Part shown: piece after piece, positions 19,707-29,900 of the stretch
How the letters are laid out: each line of letters begins with the position of its first letter
How positions within the stretch are numbered: the stretch's first letter is position 1
From: an uncultured Flammeovirgaceae bacterium
GTDB lineage: Bacteria > Bacteroidota > Bacteroidia > Cytophagales > Cyclobacteriaceae
Length of the DNA: 64,000 bases
Direction: 5' to 3'
Assembly: GCA_937883755.1 (NCBI GenBank)
Contig: CAKZYA010000034.1
Span: 1 to 64,000 of the forward strand
Notes under the pieces: generated by a model
Database searches by the model: none
Told to the model about the DNA's origin: nothing
What the model saw: the letters and a program-made list of their open reading frames with translations, nothing else
Translations under genes and position numbers: made by a program

Positions 19707-20315
19707 ATGGATGCGTCATTATTAGCAGATCGGCAGCTTTGGGAACGGCTTAAGCAGGGAGATGAAGCAGCCCTGACCGCGATTTACCGCAAGTACGTGG
19801 TGGATCTCTACAACTACGGCTACCGATTTGGGGTGGGGCAGACAGCGTTGGAGGATAGTATCCAAGACCTTTTTTTGGGACTCTGGAAGCAAAGGGAAAT
19901 ACTTAGTATTCCTATCTCTACCAAATATTACCTCTTCTCAGCACTAAAGAATCAGCTACTCAATAATCTCAAACGTCGAGGCCACTCCGATCAACGCAAC
20001 CAAATGTTTGCCAGCTTGTATCTTGCCAAAGATTCATCCCCAGAAGAAAGAACTATCCAACACGAAGCGGTAGCAGAAAGAAGTACCCGGTTGCGACAGG
20101 CCATTGACGAACAACTCACCAACCGCCAGCGAGAAGCAATTATTCTGTTTTTCTACGATGGCTTTACTTACGATGAAGTGGCCGAACTTTTAGCGATGTC
20201 CACCAAGGCTACCTACAAGCTCATCTATCGCGCCCTCACTGTGTTACAAACTAGCCTAAGCGATGTTGTCTTTTTGTGTATTATTGGCGTTAAGCTGGTA
20301 AATTTTTTGTTTTGA
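19707..20315 (+). CDS. ECF sigma factor (RpoE-like), first PUL arm
   Basis: 202 aa. Region 2 is at about residues 10-85 (LKQGDEAALTAIYRKY, EDSIQDLFLGLWKQRE) and region 4 at about 130-185 (LTNRQREAIILFFYDGFTYDEVAELLAMS). It should direct RNA polymerase to the PUL promoters when released by the FecR-like protein encoded 128 bp downstream. The C-terminus adds a strongly hydrophobic tail of about 18 residues (VVFLCIIGVKLVNFLF), unusual for a soluble sigma factor and shared in kind by the other sigma factor here. Confidence 0.9.
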   Translation: MDASLLADRQLWERLKQGDEAALTAIYRKYVVDLYNYGYRFGVGQTALEDSIQDLFLGLWKQREILSIPISTKYYLFSALKNQLLNNLKRRGHSDQRNQMFASLYLAKDSSPEERTIQHEAVAERSTRLRQAIDEQLTNRQREAIILFFYDGFTYDEVAELLAMSTKATYKLIYRALTVLQTSLSDVVFLCIIGVKLVNFLF

Positions 20316-20443
20316 GCCGTATATTTTTAGTAGTGTTTAATGAGAGGGTTAGTTTTCTATCCAATTTATAATTTTTAAAATTTTTCTCCTCAACCATGGG
20401 GTAAAGGTACTAGGCATGTGGTCTTACAATAAAGAGGCCACTC

Positions 20444-21520
20444 ATGCAGCACTACCAAAACTACCAAACCACCGACTTTGTACTAGATCCAGATTTTCAG
20501 CAATGGGTTCGTAAACCTACCGAGCAAAGTGATGCCCATTGGCAAAACGTCCGCTTGCTGTTTCCTCATCAGGAACAAACGATGGAGGATGCCCGCCAGA
20601 TACTTCTATCAATAAAATCTGGACAATTAGACCGCGAGGATATTCCCGAGGAGAAAATGCTCGCTAACATTCTTGATCGCATCCACGATGATCGAGTTCG
20701 GCGTGAAAACGTTCATACCGAACGTATCCTTCCACAACACAACAAATACCGGATTCGTCGACCCATTTGGGTAGGGATAGCCGCTAGTGCAACCCTGCTA
20801 CTTGCCACTTTCTTGACGTACTATACCTGGCATAACTATCAGTACGTAGAGGTGGCAACTACTTACGGTGAGGTTCAGGAAATCTGGCTGCCGGACAGCT
20901 CCCAGATAATGCTGAATGCCAACTCATCCATCCGCTATCGTAACGACTGGACCGAAGGTGGCGTCCGCGAGATTTGGCTGGACGGCGAGGCGTATTTTCG
21001 GGTTCAGAAACAAAAGCACCTGACGCAGGGTGGCCTAAAGCAGTTTGTCGTCCACGCCGATGAACTGGATATAGAGGTACTTGGCACCGAATTCAATGTG
21101 TACCGCCGTCATGAAACCACCGAGGTGGCGCTAGCGGAAGGAAAAGTCCAGGTGAACCTTGATCGGGCTGACTCAGCTGAAAGGATCATGATGAAACCCG
21201 GCGATTTGCTGACCTACTCCGTTCCGCAAAAGTCTTTAGTGACTGCCACTGTTGACCCGGTGGCGCGCAGTGCCTGGCAGCATCAGCAGTTGGTGTTTGA
21301 CGGTGAACCGCTAGGGGAAGTAGCCCAACGGTTAGAAGAGTTTTTCGGCTACGAGATCATCTTTCAAAATCCGGATTTTGCCAATAACCGCTTTCACGGG
21401 GCCGTGCCACTTAACGATCTGGATGCACTCATTAGTGTGCTGGAGAAAGCCTACAGAATTACGATAAAACGAAATGAGGAACAACTCATTTTCTCAGAAA
21501 AGTCTTCGGACAGCTTCTGA
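20444..21520 (+). CDS. FecR-family anti-sigma factor
   Basis: 358 aa. A cytoplasmic N-terminal part of about 100 residues is followed by one transmembrane segment (about 107-125, WVGIAASATLLLATFLTYY). The periplasmic FecR domain comes next (TYGEVQEIWLPDSSQIMLNA, WLDGEAYFRV, VLGTEFNVY, MMKPGDLLTY) and then a DUF4974-type C-terminus (GEPLGEVAQRLEEFFGYEI). It holds the sigma factor inactive until the SusC-like receptor with its STN domain signals substrate. Gene order sigma, FecR, SusC, SusD is the standard trans-envelope regulation unit. Confidence 0.93.
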   Translation: MQHYQNYQTTDFVLDPDFQQWVRKPTEQSDAHWQNVRLLFPHQEQTMEDARQILLSIKSGQLDREDIPEEKMLANILDRIHDDRVRRENVHTERILPQHNKYRIRRPIWVGIAASATLLLATFLTYYTWHNYQYVEVATTYGEVQEIWLPDSSQIMLNANSSIRYRNDWTEGGVREIWLDGEAYFRVQKQKHLTQGGLKQFVVHADELDIEVLGTEFNVYRRHETTEVALAEGKVQVNLDRADSAERIMMKPGDLLTYSVPQKSLVTATVDPVARSAWQHQQLVFDGEPLGEVAQRLEEFFGYEIIFQNPDFANNRFHGAVPLNDLDALISVLEKAYRITIKRNEEQLIFSEKSSDSF

Positions 21521-21573
21521 GGAGCTATCCAAAATAGACCTACATAATCATTCATTTTTAAATAATCTATACT

Positions 21574-24500
21574 ATGAGAAAACAACGACCAAGTTATTTA
21601 GGGTGCATCCTAGGACTATGGTGCCTAGGGCTGCTGGGTAATTGGTTGCCCAGTTACGCGCAGCAGCCAGCTATGAGTCAGTCATTACTGGCTTTGGCGT
21701 CTGACGAATCGCAAGTGCAACAGACGGAGACTTTGCAAAAAGTGCTAAGTGAGATTGAAAGCAAGTACGAAGTGTTTCTGAACTACGACCTCCGGTTGGT
21801 AGAAAACAAAGTGGTTTCGAGCCAAATGATCAAACAGCTTCAGGACGAAGAAAACTTTGAGCAACTACTTCGTTCCTATTTGGCACCGTATCAACTGAAA
21901 TTTCAGAAAGTGCGGGATAAGTATTACGTCATTTATTCCCAGACCTCAACAGTAGCTCCGGCCAAAGTGGAAAAAATACGCCCCGGTTCAGATACCTCTC
22001 TAAGAACTACCAATACCGTAGGTAAGGTAGTCGCATCGGCATTAGCTCCAATAAAGATAAACCTAGATAAAACGATCACCGGACGGGTGACTGATCTAGA
22101 AAACAACGAAGGATTGCCAGGCGTGAACGTGCTAGTAAAAGAAAGCTCGGTAGGGACCGTCACCGATGTAAGCGGCAACTACCGTCTCAACGTACCTGAT
22201 GATGCCGAAACCCTTATTTTTTCGTCCGTAGGCTACACCAGTGAAGAAGTAGCAATTGGCAACCAAACGGTGATTAATATGGTCTTAGCTCCTGATATTC
22301 AGAGTTTACAGGAGATAGTAGTTGTGGGCTACGGTACTCAGCAAGAGCGCGACGTGGTGAGTGCGATCTCTACTGTGAGTTCCGAGCAGATTGAGCGGGT
22401 TCCGACCCCTAGTTTTACCCAAGCCTTGCAAGGAACCAGTACTGGCTTGCAGATGGTATCGCCCAGCGGTGAACCTAACGCCCCCGCCCGAATCCTCATT
22501 CGGGGAGTAGGTTCTATCACCACTTCATCCGAACCGCTATTTATTGTAGATGGTATACCAGTCGCCAGTGGAGGTACCAATCCGTTAACGTACCTTAATC
22601 CCAATGACATTGCCAGCGTTTCGGTGCTGAAGGATGCTTCAGCCACGGCCATCTATGGTTCGCGGGGTGCCAATGGCGTAGTGCTCATTACCACCAAATC
22701 GGGAAAAACCGGACAAGCCGAGTTTAATTTAGACTATCAGGTGGGCTACACTAGCCCGATTAATGAACTGGAACTAGCCAATGCCGACGATTGGCGGGCC
22801 GCTGTTGCCCAGGCAAGAGCTACCAGCGGATTAACGGATCGCTTCCGTAAGGAGCAGGACTTGTTTGACCAACGGCAACTAGACCGCTTTGTAGCCGAGG
22901 ATATCTACAATCAGACCAATAACAACTGGGTAGACCGGGTAAGGCAAGACGGTAGCTTTCAGCAGTACGGCTTTTCGGCCTCGAACGGCACCGAAAAGAC
23001 CAGTTTCTTCCTTTCGGGGCAGTACCGCGACCAGACTGGAAACTTTGATAATACCCGCTTTCAGCGCTACACCGGGCGGGTGAACCTGGACTTTAACGCC
23101 ACTGACTACCTAAAACTAGGTATCCGCTACACCTACAGCTTTGAGGACAATGAGCCTCGGCCTAACACCAGTATTATTGGGACTAATGTGAGTTTGGATG
23201 ATCGTAACATCAATTACGGTGCCTGGCCCACCTTTAGCAATCTCTACAACAACGCCCTGCCAATCTTTCCCGAAACCTGGGCCAACGGGGAACCCTTCGA
23301 TCCGCTGTCATTGAATAATATTACGTATTCCAACGACCGGGCTAATATTAAATCGGAAGAGCGAATTACTACGCAACTGGCTAATATATTTGCTGAGCTT
23401 ACCCCATTAGAAGGGTTGACTTTACGTGGCGAAGGCGGGGCTACCTTTAGCAAGGACATTGATGAGTATTGGATCGCGGGTAATCTGCGGGGACAAGAGT
23501 TCCGGGAAGAGGATACTGGCCTAGAGGATCGATTTTTACTGGATTACCCCTACGAGGATGGCGTTCCGCGTTTCACCTGGGATGACCGTCGCAACTGGGC
23601 CTTCAACCTTATAGGAACTGCAGCCTACAATACTGAATTCGGTACTGATCATCGTCTTTCGGCCTTACTTGGGCTGGAACTCATTCACTCCGATAGTGAA
23701 GTATGGCGCAACGATTGGGAAGATGCTGCCGCCAGTCTCGATCCTACTGAGGTAGGTAATTTTATTCGCGATCCTGACCAACTACTACAGCTTAGCCATA
23801 GTTTACACGCGCAAACGCGCTTTTTCTCACAGTTTGGCCGGGTGAACTATACGTTCAAAAACCGCTACCTATTCCAAGCCTCGCTACGGCGCGACGGTAG
23901 CTCCAAGTTTACCCCCGAAGATCGCTTTAGCTGGTTCCCTTCGCTATCGGGGGGGTGGATAGTGTCGGACGAAGGTTTTTTCAGTACCGACGGTCTGCTG
24001 AGTTTTCTTAAGCTACGTGGGGGCTGGGGTGTCACCGGTAACGCTAATATCAGCCCGTTTCTATATATTGATAATTACCTAAACTGGCCCAACTACCCTA
24101 ACCGATCAGGGGCCAATGTGCTCGGGCGATTGGGTTCCCGTCAGATTCAGTGGGAGCGGTCAAACACCTTTGATGTGGCCTTGGAGTTCGGTCTGTTGGA
24201 CGACCGGATCAGTGGTTCAATTGGTTACTACTATAACCAAACAACCAACTTGCTGCTCGATTTTCCGGTAGCACCTTCTATCGGTATCTACGGAACGAAT
24301 AATCTGAACTCTACCGCCCTGGATAATGTCGGCTCGCTACAAAATCAGGGAATTGAACTGGAGATTAACTCGGTTAACATTGATGCGGGAGGTTTTCGCT
24401 GGACTACTGGGCTGAATTTTACCACTAATCAGAATGAAGCTTTAGAGCTCTACCCTGGTTTCGATGGTGATCCGCTCCAACTCTCGTTTAACGGGCTTAC

Positions 24501-25251
24501 TACCGTACAGGTAGGCGAGCCACTGGGCACGTTTTTCTTACCCGAGTTTGCTGGTTACGACGAGAGCGGGAATGTGCTCGTACAGGAAGTCGATCAGGAT
24601 ATTCTGGAAGCTGACGGAAGCTACGTGTTTACCGGCAACACCGTGCGAAATACCGGAAATTCGGATAACCAGAATAGTGTAATTCAGTACGGAAAAACTG
24701 GGCTGCCTACCTTCTACGGCGGATTAGACAACACCTTTACCTACCGAGGGCTGTCGCTGAATATACTTTTCACCTTCCAGGGCGGTCATTATATCTACGA
24801 TGACATTGGCTTACGCCGAGCTGGTCTCGGGCAGCGAAACCTGCGGGCGGATGTGGTAGGCAACACCTGGACTCCCGATAACCCTAATGCGGATTACCCA
24901 GTACTAACCTGGAATAACCGGGAAAATAATCCCGTTGATCCCGACCAACCGGCCCAAAATCTATCTGACCGCAGTACCCAGTGGTTAGAACGGGGTGACT
25001 TTGTTCGGCTTCGTACCATTAATCTGTCTTATAACTTGCCTCAGAAAATCTTTGAGAAGAATTTCTTAAAAGGAGCACGGTTGTTCATCAACCTTAATAA
25101 CGTAGCTACCTTCTCTCGCTTTGATGCCGTAGATCCTGAAACACTGATTGGAAGCAACGCTCAGGAGCGGAACATCGGACAAGGAGTGGTTCGGGGCGTA
25201 CCGTTCTGGCAGGTATTTACCGCCTCGGGGGGAGTCAACATTAAACTGTAA
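21574..25251 (+). CDS. SusC/RagA-type TonB-dependent outer-membrane transporter
   Basis: 1225 aa. Signal peptide (about 1-29, ending SYAQQ); STN signalling domain at about 45-125 (LSEIESKYEVFLNYDLRLVE...LAPYQLKFQKV); carboxypeptidase-D-like regulatory domain at about 166-245 (TITGRVTDLENNEGLPGVNV); plug at about 250-370 (VVVGYGTQQERDV, VLKDASATAIYGSRGANGVV); then a beta-barrel to the C-terminus. It imports oligosaccharides together with the SusD lipoprotein encoded 18 bp downstream. The STN domain supports direct control of the adjacent FecR/sigma pair. Full length for the family. Confidence 0.95.
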   Translation: MRKQRPSYLGCILGLWCLGLLGNWLPSYAQQPAMSQSLLALASDESQVQQTETLQKVLSEIESKYEVFLNYDLRLVENKVVSSQMIKQLQDEENFEQLLRSYLAPYQLKFQKVRDKYYVIYSQTSTVAPAKVEKIRPGSDTSLRTTNTVGKVVASALAPIKINLDKTITGRVTDLENNEGLPGVNVLVKESSVGTVTDVSGNYRLNVPDDAETLIFSSVGYTSEEVAIGNQTVINMVLAPDIQSLQEIVVVGYGTQQERDVVSAISTVSSEQIERVPTPSFTQALQGTSTGLQMVSPSGEPNAPARILIRGVGSITTSSEPLFIVDGIPVASGGTNPLTYLNPNDIASVSVLKDASATAIYGSRGANGVVLITTKSGKTGQAEFNLDYQVGYTSPINELELANADDWRAAVAQARATSGLTDRFRKEQDLFDQRQLDRFVAEDIYNQTNNNWVDRVRQDGSFQQYGFSASNGTEKTSFFLSGQYRDQTGNFDNTRFQRYTGRVNLDFNATDYLKLGIRYTYSFEDNEPRPNTSIIGTNVSLDDRNINYGAWPTFSNLYNNALPIFPETWANGEPFDPLSLNNITYSNDRANIKSEERITTQLANIFAELTPLEGLTLRGEGGATFSKDIDEYWIAGNLRGQEFREEDTGLEDRFLLDYPYEDGVPRFTWDDRRNWAFNLIGTAAYNTEFGTDHRLSALLGLELIHSDSEVWRNDWEDAAASLDPTEVGNFIRDPDQLLQLSHSLHAQTRFFSQFGRVNYTFKNRYLFQASLRRDGSSKFTPEDRFSWFPSLSGGWIVSDEGFFSTDGLLSFLKLRGGWGVTGNANISPFLYIDNYLNWPNYPNRSGANVLGRLGSRQIQWERSNTFDVALEFGLLDDRISGSIGYYYNQTTNLLLDFPVAPSIGIYGTNNLNSTALDNVGSLQNQGIELEINSVNIDAGGFRWTTGLNFTTNQNEALELYPGFDGDPLQLSFNGLTTVQVGEPLGTFFLPEFAGYDESGNVLVQEVDQDILEADGSYVFTGNTVRNTGNSDNQNSVIQYGKTGLPTFYGGLDNTFTYRGLSLNILFTFQGGHYIYDDIGLRRAGLGQRNLRADVVGNTWTPDNPNADYPVLTWNNRENNPVDPDQPAQNLSDRSTQWLERGDFVRLRTINLSYNLPQKIFEKNFLKGARLFINLNNVATFSRFDAVDPETLIGSNAQERNIGQGVVRGVPFWQVFTASGGVNIKL

Positions 25252-25269
25252 CCTAAAAATTAACTTGTC

Positions 25270-26778
25270 ATGAAATATCTATATTATATCCTAAGCCTGA
25301 GTTTGCTGGTGGCTTGTAGTGGGGAAGACTTTCTGGATGAAGCTGAGCCGTCCATCAATTCTGCTCCGGAAACTTTTGAAAATAATACCGCCTTGGATAA
25401 TCTCATCCGGGGCGCTTACTTCAATATGAAGACCCCCGGTGATCTGGGAACGATGGATTTACTGATCTACCAAACCGTCACCACCGATATTGCCGAACTC
25501 AAGGAGTACGCCAATATCGTAAGCGGGGCACGTAACATGCTACCGATTTACTTACGACAGCCTGAGATCAATGATATTCGCTTCGTAGAGTTTCCGTGGG
25601 CGGGGGCTTATACGATGCTCTACAATGTGAATACTGTCCTACAGTTTTACGAACAGAACGAACCCCCGGCCGACGGTCTGGAGTCATGGGTGCCCCGTAT
25701 TCGAGGTGAAGCCTATTTTCTTCGCGCTTTTGCTCACTATTTGCTGGCGACCACCTATGCACCACCTTATAGTTCTGACCCCCAGGCAAGTAGCATTATT
25801 TTACTAACCGAGCCTCCTGCCGCTCCCACCGACTACCAGGGATTAGCGACTAACCAGGAGGTCTACGACCAGATTATCTCCGACCTGAAAAATGCGATTG
25901 AATTGCTACCTGAGGAGTACGATCCTAGCCTACATCCCGAAGATTATCAAGATCGGGCCAAGCGGGACGCCGCCCGTTTCCTACTGGCGAAGACCTACTT
26001 TCTAATGGGGAATGAATTCTGGAATGCTGGGCAGGATGGTGACGGCGGGGCATTGGAGCAGATCAATACTATTATTGATTCGGAGCGCTATCCGCTGGTG
26101 CAGAGCGATAGCTTGCAGCAGGTTTTTCTGCCCAAAGGACTGAACCAAAAAGCTTCCGAAACCGTCTGGTACGCGACCTATTACTTCCGTAATGCCTGGC
26201 GGGCTCCTCGTCTGGAGCGTATGTACAGCGATTTTACGGGCAGGCGTGATCGGGGAATTGCCATGAGTAAGGCCACGCTAGAGCAGATCGGCTGGAACGA
26301 CTCTACCGTAGCTCAGCAGGACGAACGCTACAACGATTGGTTCCGGCGTTACGAAGCCGGAGAAGATCCGGCATTCTCAGCGGAGGAAGATGAAGATTCG
26401 TACAATGTCTGGTGCGCCAAGTTTACCGATCGTACTGCCAATTTTGTGGTGTTCCGTTCTCCTGAACTCTATCTAATGCGGGCAACGATGCGGTTAGCGG
26501 GTGGTGACGCAGCCGGGGCGGCCGAAGACCTCAATGTGACCCGCACTCGGGCTGGGTTAGCACCGCTAGCTACGGCCACCGAAGCAGAGGTCTCTGCCGA
26601 GTGGATTAAAGAGATGGGCTTTGAGGGACGACGGCTATTTTATCTACAAGCCACTCAGCAGCAAGTGCCCCCCGGCGACCGCGTGGGTGCTCAAATGATT
26701 CCTTATAGTGACCCATCGTTGGTGCGTGATCTGCCTCGAGTAGAACTAGTCCGTAACCCAGCCATTGCGGGTGAATAA
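25270..26778 (+). CDS. SusD/RagB-type glycan-binding lipoprotein
   Basis: 502 aa. Lipoprotein signal with lipobox LLVAC (Cys16). The SusD-like N-terminal and RagB helical regions are recognisable (GEAYFLRAFAHYLLATTYAPPY; RDAARFLLAKTYFLMG; SPELYLMRATMRL; GFEGRRLFYLQAT). It forms the lid over the SusC barrel and captures glycan at the cell surface. It is followed by a terminator hairpin, so the four-gene regulatory/transport unit probably ends here. Confidence 0.95.
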   Translation: MKYLYYILSLSLLVACSGEDFLDEAEPSINSAPETFENNTALDNLIRGAYFNMKTPGDLGTMDLLIYQTVTTDIAELKEYANIVSGARNMLPIYLRQPEINDIRFVEFPWAGAYTMLYNVNTVLQFYEQNEPPADGLESWVPRIRGEAYFLRAFAHYLLATTYAPPYSSDPQASSIILLTEPPAAPTDYQGLATNQEVYDQIISDLKNAIELLPEEYDPSLHPEDYQDRAKRDAARFLLAKTYFLMGNEFWNAGQDGDGGALEQINTIIDSERYPLVQSDSLQQVFLPKGLNQKASETVWYATYYFRNAWRAPRLERMYSDFTGRRDRGIAMSKATLEQIGWNDSTVAQQDERYNDWFRRYEAGEDPAFSAEEDEDSYNVWCAKFTDRTANFVVFRSPELYLMRATMRLAGGDAAGAAEDLNVTRTRAGLAPLATATEAEVSAEWIKEMGFEGRRLFYLQATQQQVPPGDRVGAQMIPYSDPSLVRDLPRVELVRNPAIAGE

Positions 26779-26787
26779 ATTTTTTAT

Positions 26788-26825
26788 AGGAGGCAATCCC
26801 ATTGAGTAGATTGCCTCCCTTTTCC
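26788..26825 (+). terminator. rho-independent-type terminator after susD
   Basis: Hairpin AGGAGGCAAT (26788-26797)/ATTGCCTCCC (26810-26819) with a 12-nt loop, followed by a short T-rich run, 10 bp after the SusD stop. Confidence 0.6.
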
Positions 26826-26994
26826 CTAAGCCTCATTCGGGGCAGATAAGTCGCTTTACCATTAATATCTGTCGCTATTATTTCTTGGCTAATTGACTTT
26901 AGCAAAACGGGAGAACTATGCCTAAAAATCGTCGCAAACGGGGTGGTTTCGCTATGTGTTCAATCTGAATTCTCAACCTAAAAACTGACTTGAT

Positions 26995-29900
26995 ATGAAT
27001 CAACCTGTAAAATTACTCAGTCTTACCCTTCTATTTTTAGCCGGGATTTGTTCGGCCTGGGGACAAGAGAATTCCCAATGGGATAATGTACCTGTGGGCG
27101 GGGGTGGGCGAACCGTAGGCTTCATTGGTAGTCCGACCTCTGATGCTATTTATCTGCGAACGGATGTAGCCGGTATGTACAAGAAACGGGCTAACGAGGC
27201 CAATTGGACTCGACTTACCCAAAAGTTTGGCCCGGAGTACGGCGAACGGATGAGTGGTTGTGCCGGGTTAGGGGTTCACCCTACGGACGACAATATTCTG
27301 TACGCCGCTCTGTCCAAAGGACTTTATAAATCTACCGATCAGGGCGACACCTGGGAGCAAGTGCTCCCACTCCGCATCTTTCCCAATGGTGGAAGGGTTG
27401 ACCGAAGCGACCGCAATTACGGAGAAGCTTTAGTAGTTGACCCATTCAACGGCGAGGTGGTTTACTACGGCTCACAAGACCAAGGACTATTTTACTCCCG
27501 CAACGGCGGGCGTGACTGGAATACTATTAGCACCAATCAGCTTCCGGCCAACGGTAGCCGCAGCGTAGTGGTCGATCATACTCGGGCGCGAATAAACATC
27601 GGTACCGAAAATGAACGAGCGCGCTTTGTCTACGTCAGTGTAAGGAACGAAGGCCTTTACCGTAGCAACGACGGCGGTGCCTCCTTCAGCCAATGGCAAG
27701 ACACTTTACCAGGCGGAGGTACCTACATTCGTTGGCTGCGTATTTCGCAAAATGGGGAGCTGTACGCGGCCCACGAAAAGGGGTTAGCTCGCTGGGATGG
27801 TACCGATTGGGCTGATGTGTCGCCCGTATCCGGAGCTGAAGTAACGACGGTGGCGACCGACCCTAGAAACAATAATCAGGTGATCTGCTTTACTAGCGGC
27901 AATATCTACCGTAGCCAGAACCGGGGCGAAAGCTGGGAGATCGTACCGTATCAGGTAGGGGATATTGCACCCTGGTCGGCTGACCGCTACCGACCCGGAC
28001 AAGTCACTACGTTTGCCTTGTACATCGACGACCAATCGGAAGGTGAGAATAACAAAGCTTACGTCTGTTCCAATTATTTGCCCTGGCAAACCAATGATAT
28101 TTGGGCACCCACCACCATCTGGGATGCCCTCTACCGGGGCAATGAAATGACGATCAACATCACGGGGATTTCCTTGCCGGGAGATCGCGCTCCCTATATC
28201 TCTGGGATAGCGGATATTCGAGGTTTCGTACATAACGATATCACGCAGTATCCCGAGCAGCAAGCAAATATCCCGTTGGAAGACCTGGAGGCTGGTTTTT
28301 TCACGCCGAATTTTCCGGGTATCGACTATAGCGAGACCAATCCCGATGTGGTGTGGTTCATTGCGAGCAAAGTTCCGGGTTATGTTCCGCTGGTGTTCCG
28401 CTCCGACGATGCCGGAGGCGTAGTCAACTACGTTTCCAATCCGAGCATCGGGGCGGTATGGGAGAAGAACATTCAGGCAAATGGAGCCGGAGGTCCTAAG
28501 ATAGCCGCCTCGGCAACTGACCCAGATAATGTAGTCACGCTGATCAAAAAATACGTGCGCTACACCCAAGACGGCGGAGCCACCTGGCAGACTCCGGCCA
28601 ACCTGGATAGCCTTGACCGAGGACTGGAACGTCCGATTGAGTATGAGTTCGATGATTTGGTTCAGTCAGATCGGGCCAACGGCAATAAGTTTTATATCTA
28701 CGATACCAACGGTAAATTCTACCGCAGTACCGATGGCGGGGCCTCGTTTAACGAAGTGACTACCGCCGGGCTTCCCGGTCGGGGCTTTATTCAGGGCGGA
28801 TTCCATTCGGCTACGGGTGGGGGAGTTAGGATCGCCGCGGCACCGGGTTTAGAGGGGGAAGTATGGCTAGCCCTCGGCTCGTCGGGTATCTGGCGGGCTA
28901 ATGGAACCGGAGCAGACAAAACTGATTCGTTCGAGGAAATCACCTTCTTCCGACGCCTAAACCCTACGGCGGTCACGTTTGGAAAAGCGGCTCCGGGTTC
29001 GTTGGTGCCTGCCGTCTACGCCTACGCCAGTCGGGCGGCAGACGGCCTCTGGGGCATCTGGAAATCGGAAGACTTGGGTACTTCCTGGGAGTTGGCAACA
29101 CCGATTGACCAGCCCGGCCAGTGGGTACGGGTACTCGTCGGCGATCAGCAGCAGTACGGACGGGTGTTCGTCGGCGATGCTTCCTACGGAATCCGGGTAC
29201 TACAGATTGACACTACATCTACCGAAGTGGGTGACATCATCATTGATAACACCGACCCCGAGGCATCGGCTCAGGGGCAGTGGGGAACGCGGACGTTTAC
29301 TCCTGCGGGGCAGTCGTTCGTAGGTAGCAACTACTTAGTCAATGTCACCAGCGATCCCGGTCAAGTACGGTACTCACCGACTATCGCTACGGCGGGCATC
29401 TACAATATTTACGGTCGGTGGATCGCCAATAACCAGCGCGCCAGCAACGTCCGTTATGTGGTAAATACCGGTAGCCAAAGCGATACGGTGACCGTTGATC
29501 AACGACAAAACGGGGGGCAATGGGTGCCGCTAGGTACCTACTCGCTGGTAGCAGGCAGCGGCAGCCAAGTAGAAATCCTGAACGAAGGCACTGATGGAAT
29601 TACCATTGCTGATGCCATCCGGTGGGAGTACGTGGTGGCTGAGCCGCCGTTACGCCCTTCCGGGTTTGAGGCTACGCTGGATGATTTCACCCAAGTGACG
29701 CTAGAGTGGTTTGATAATGCCAGCAACGAAACCGGGTTCGTACTGGAGCGCAGTACCAATGGAGGATCGTTTGCGGTGGTTGATACCATAGCCGCTAATG
29801 AGCTAAACTACATTGATGCCACCCTGGAGTTCAATCAGCAGTACGTCTATCGCATAAAGGCGATTAATGCCTTTGGTGAATCTTCTACCACAACGGTAGA

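Noticed and set aside
27784-28569. 261-codon open frame antisense to the GH74-like gene
   Set aside because: It lies wholly inside a well-supported gene on the other strand, with no recognisable domain and composition explained by the mirrored codons.
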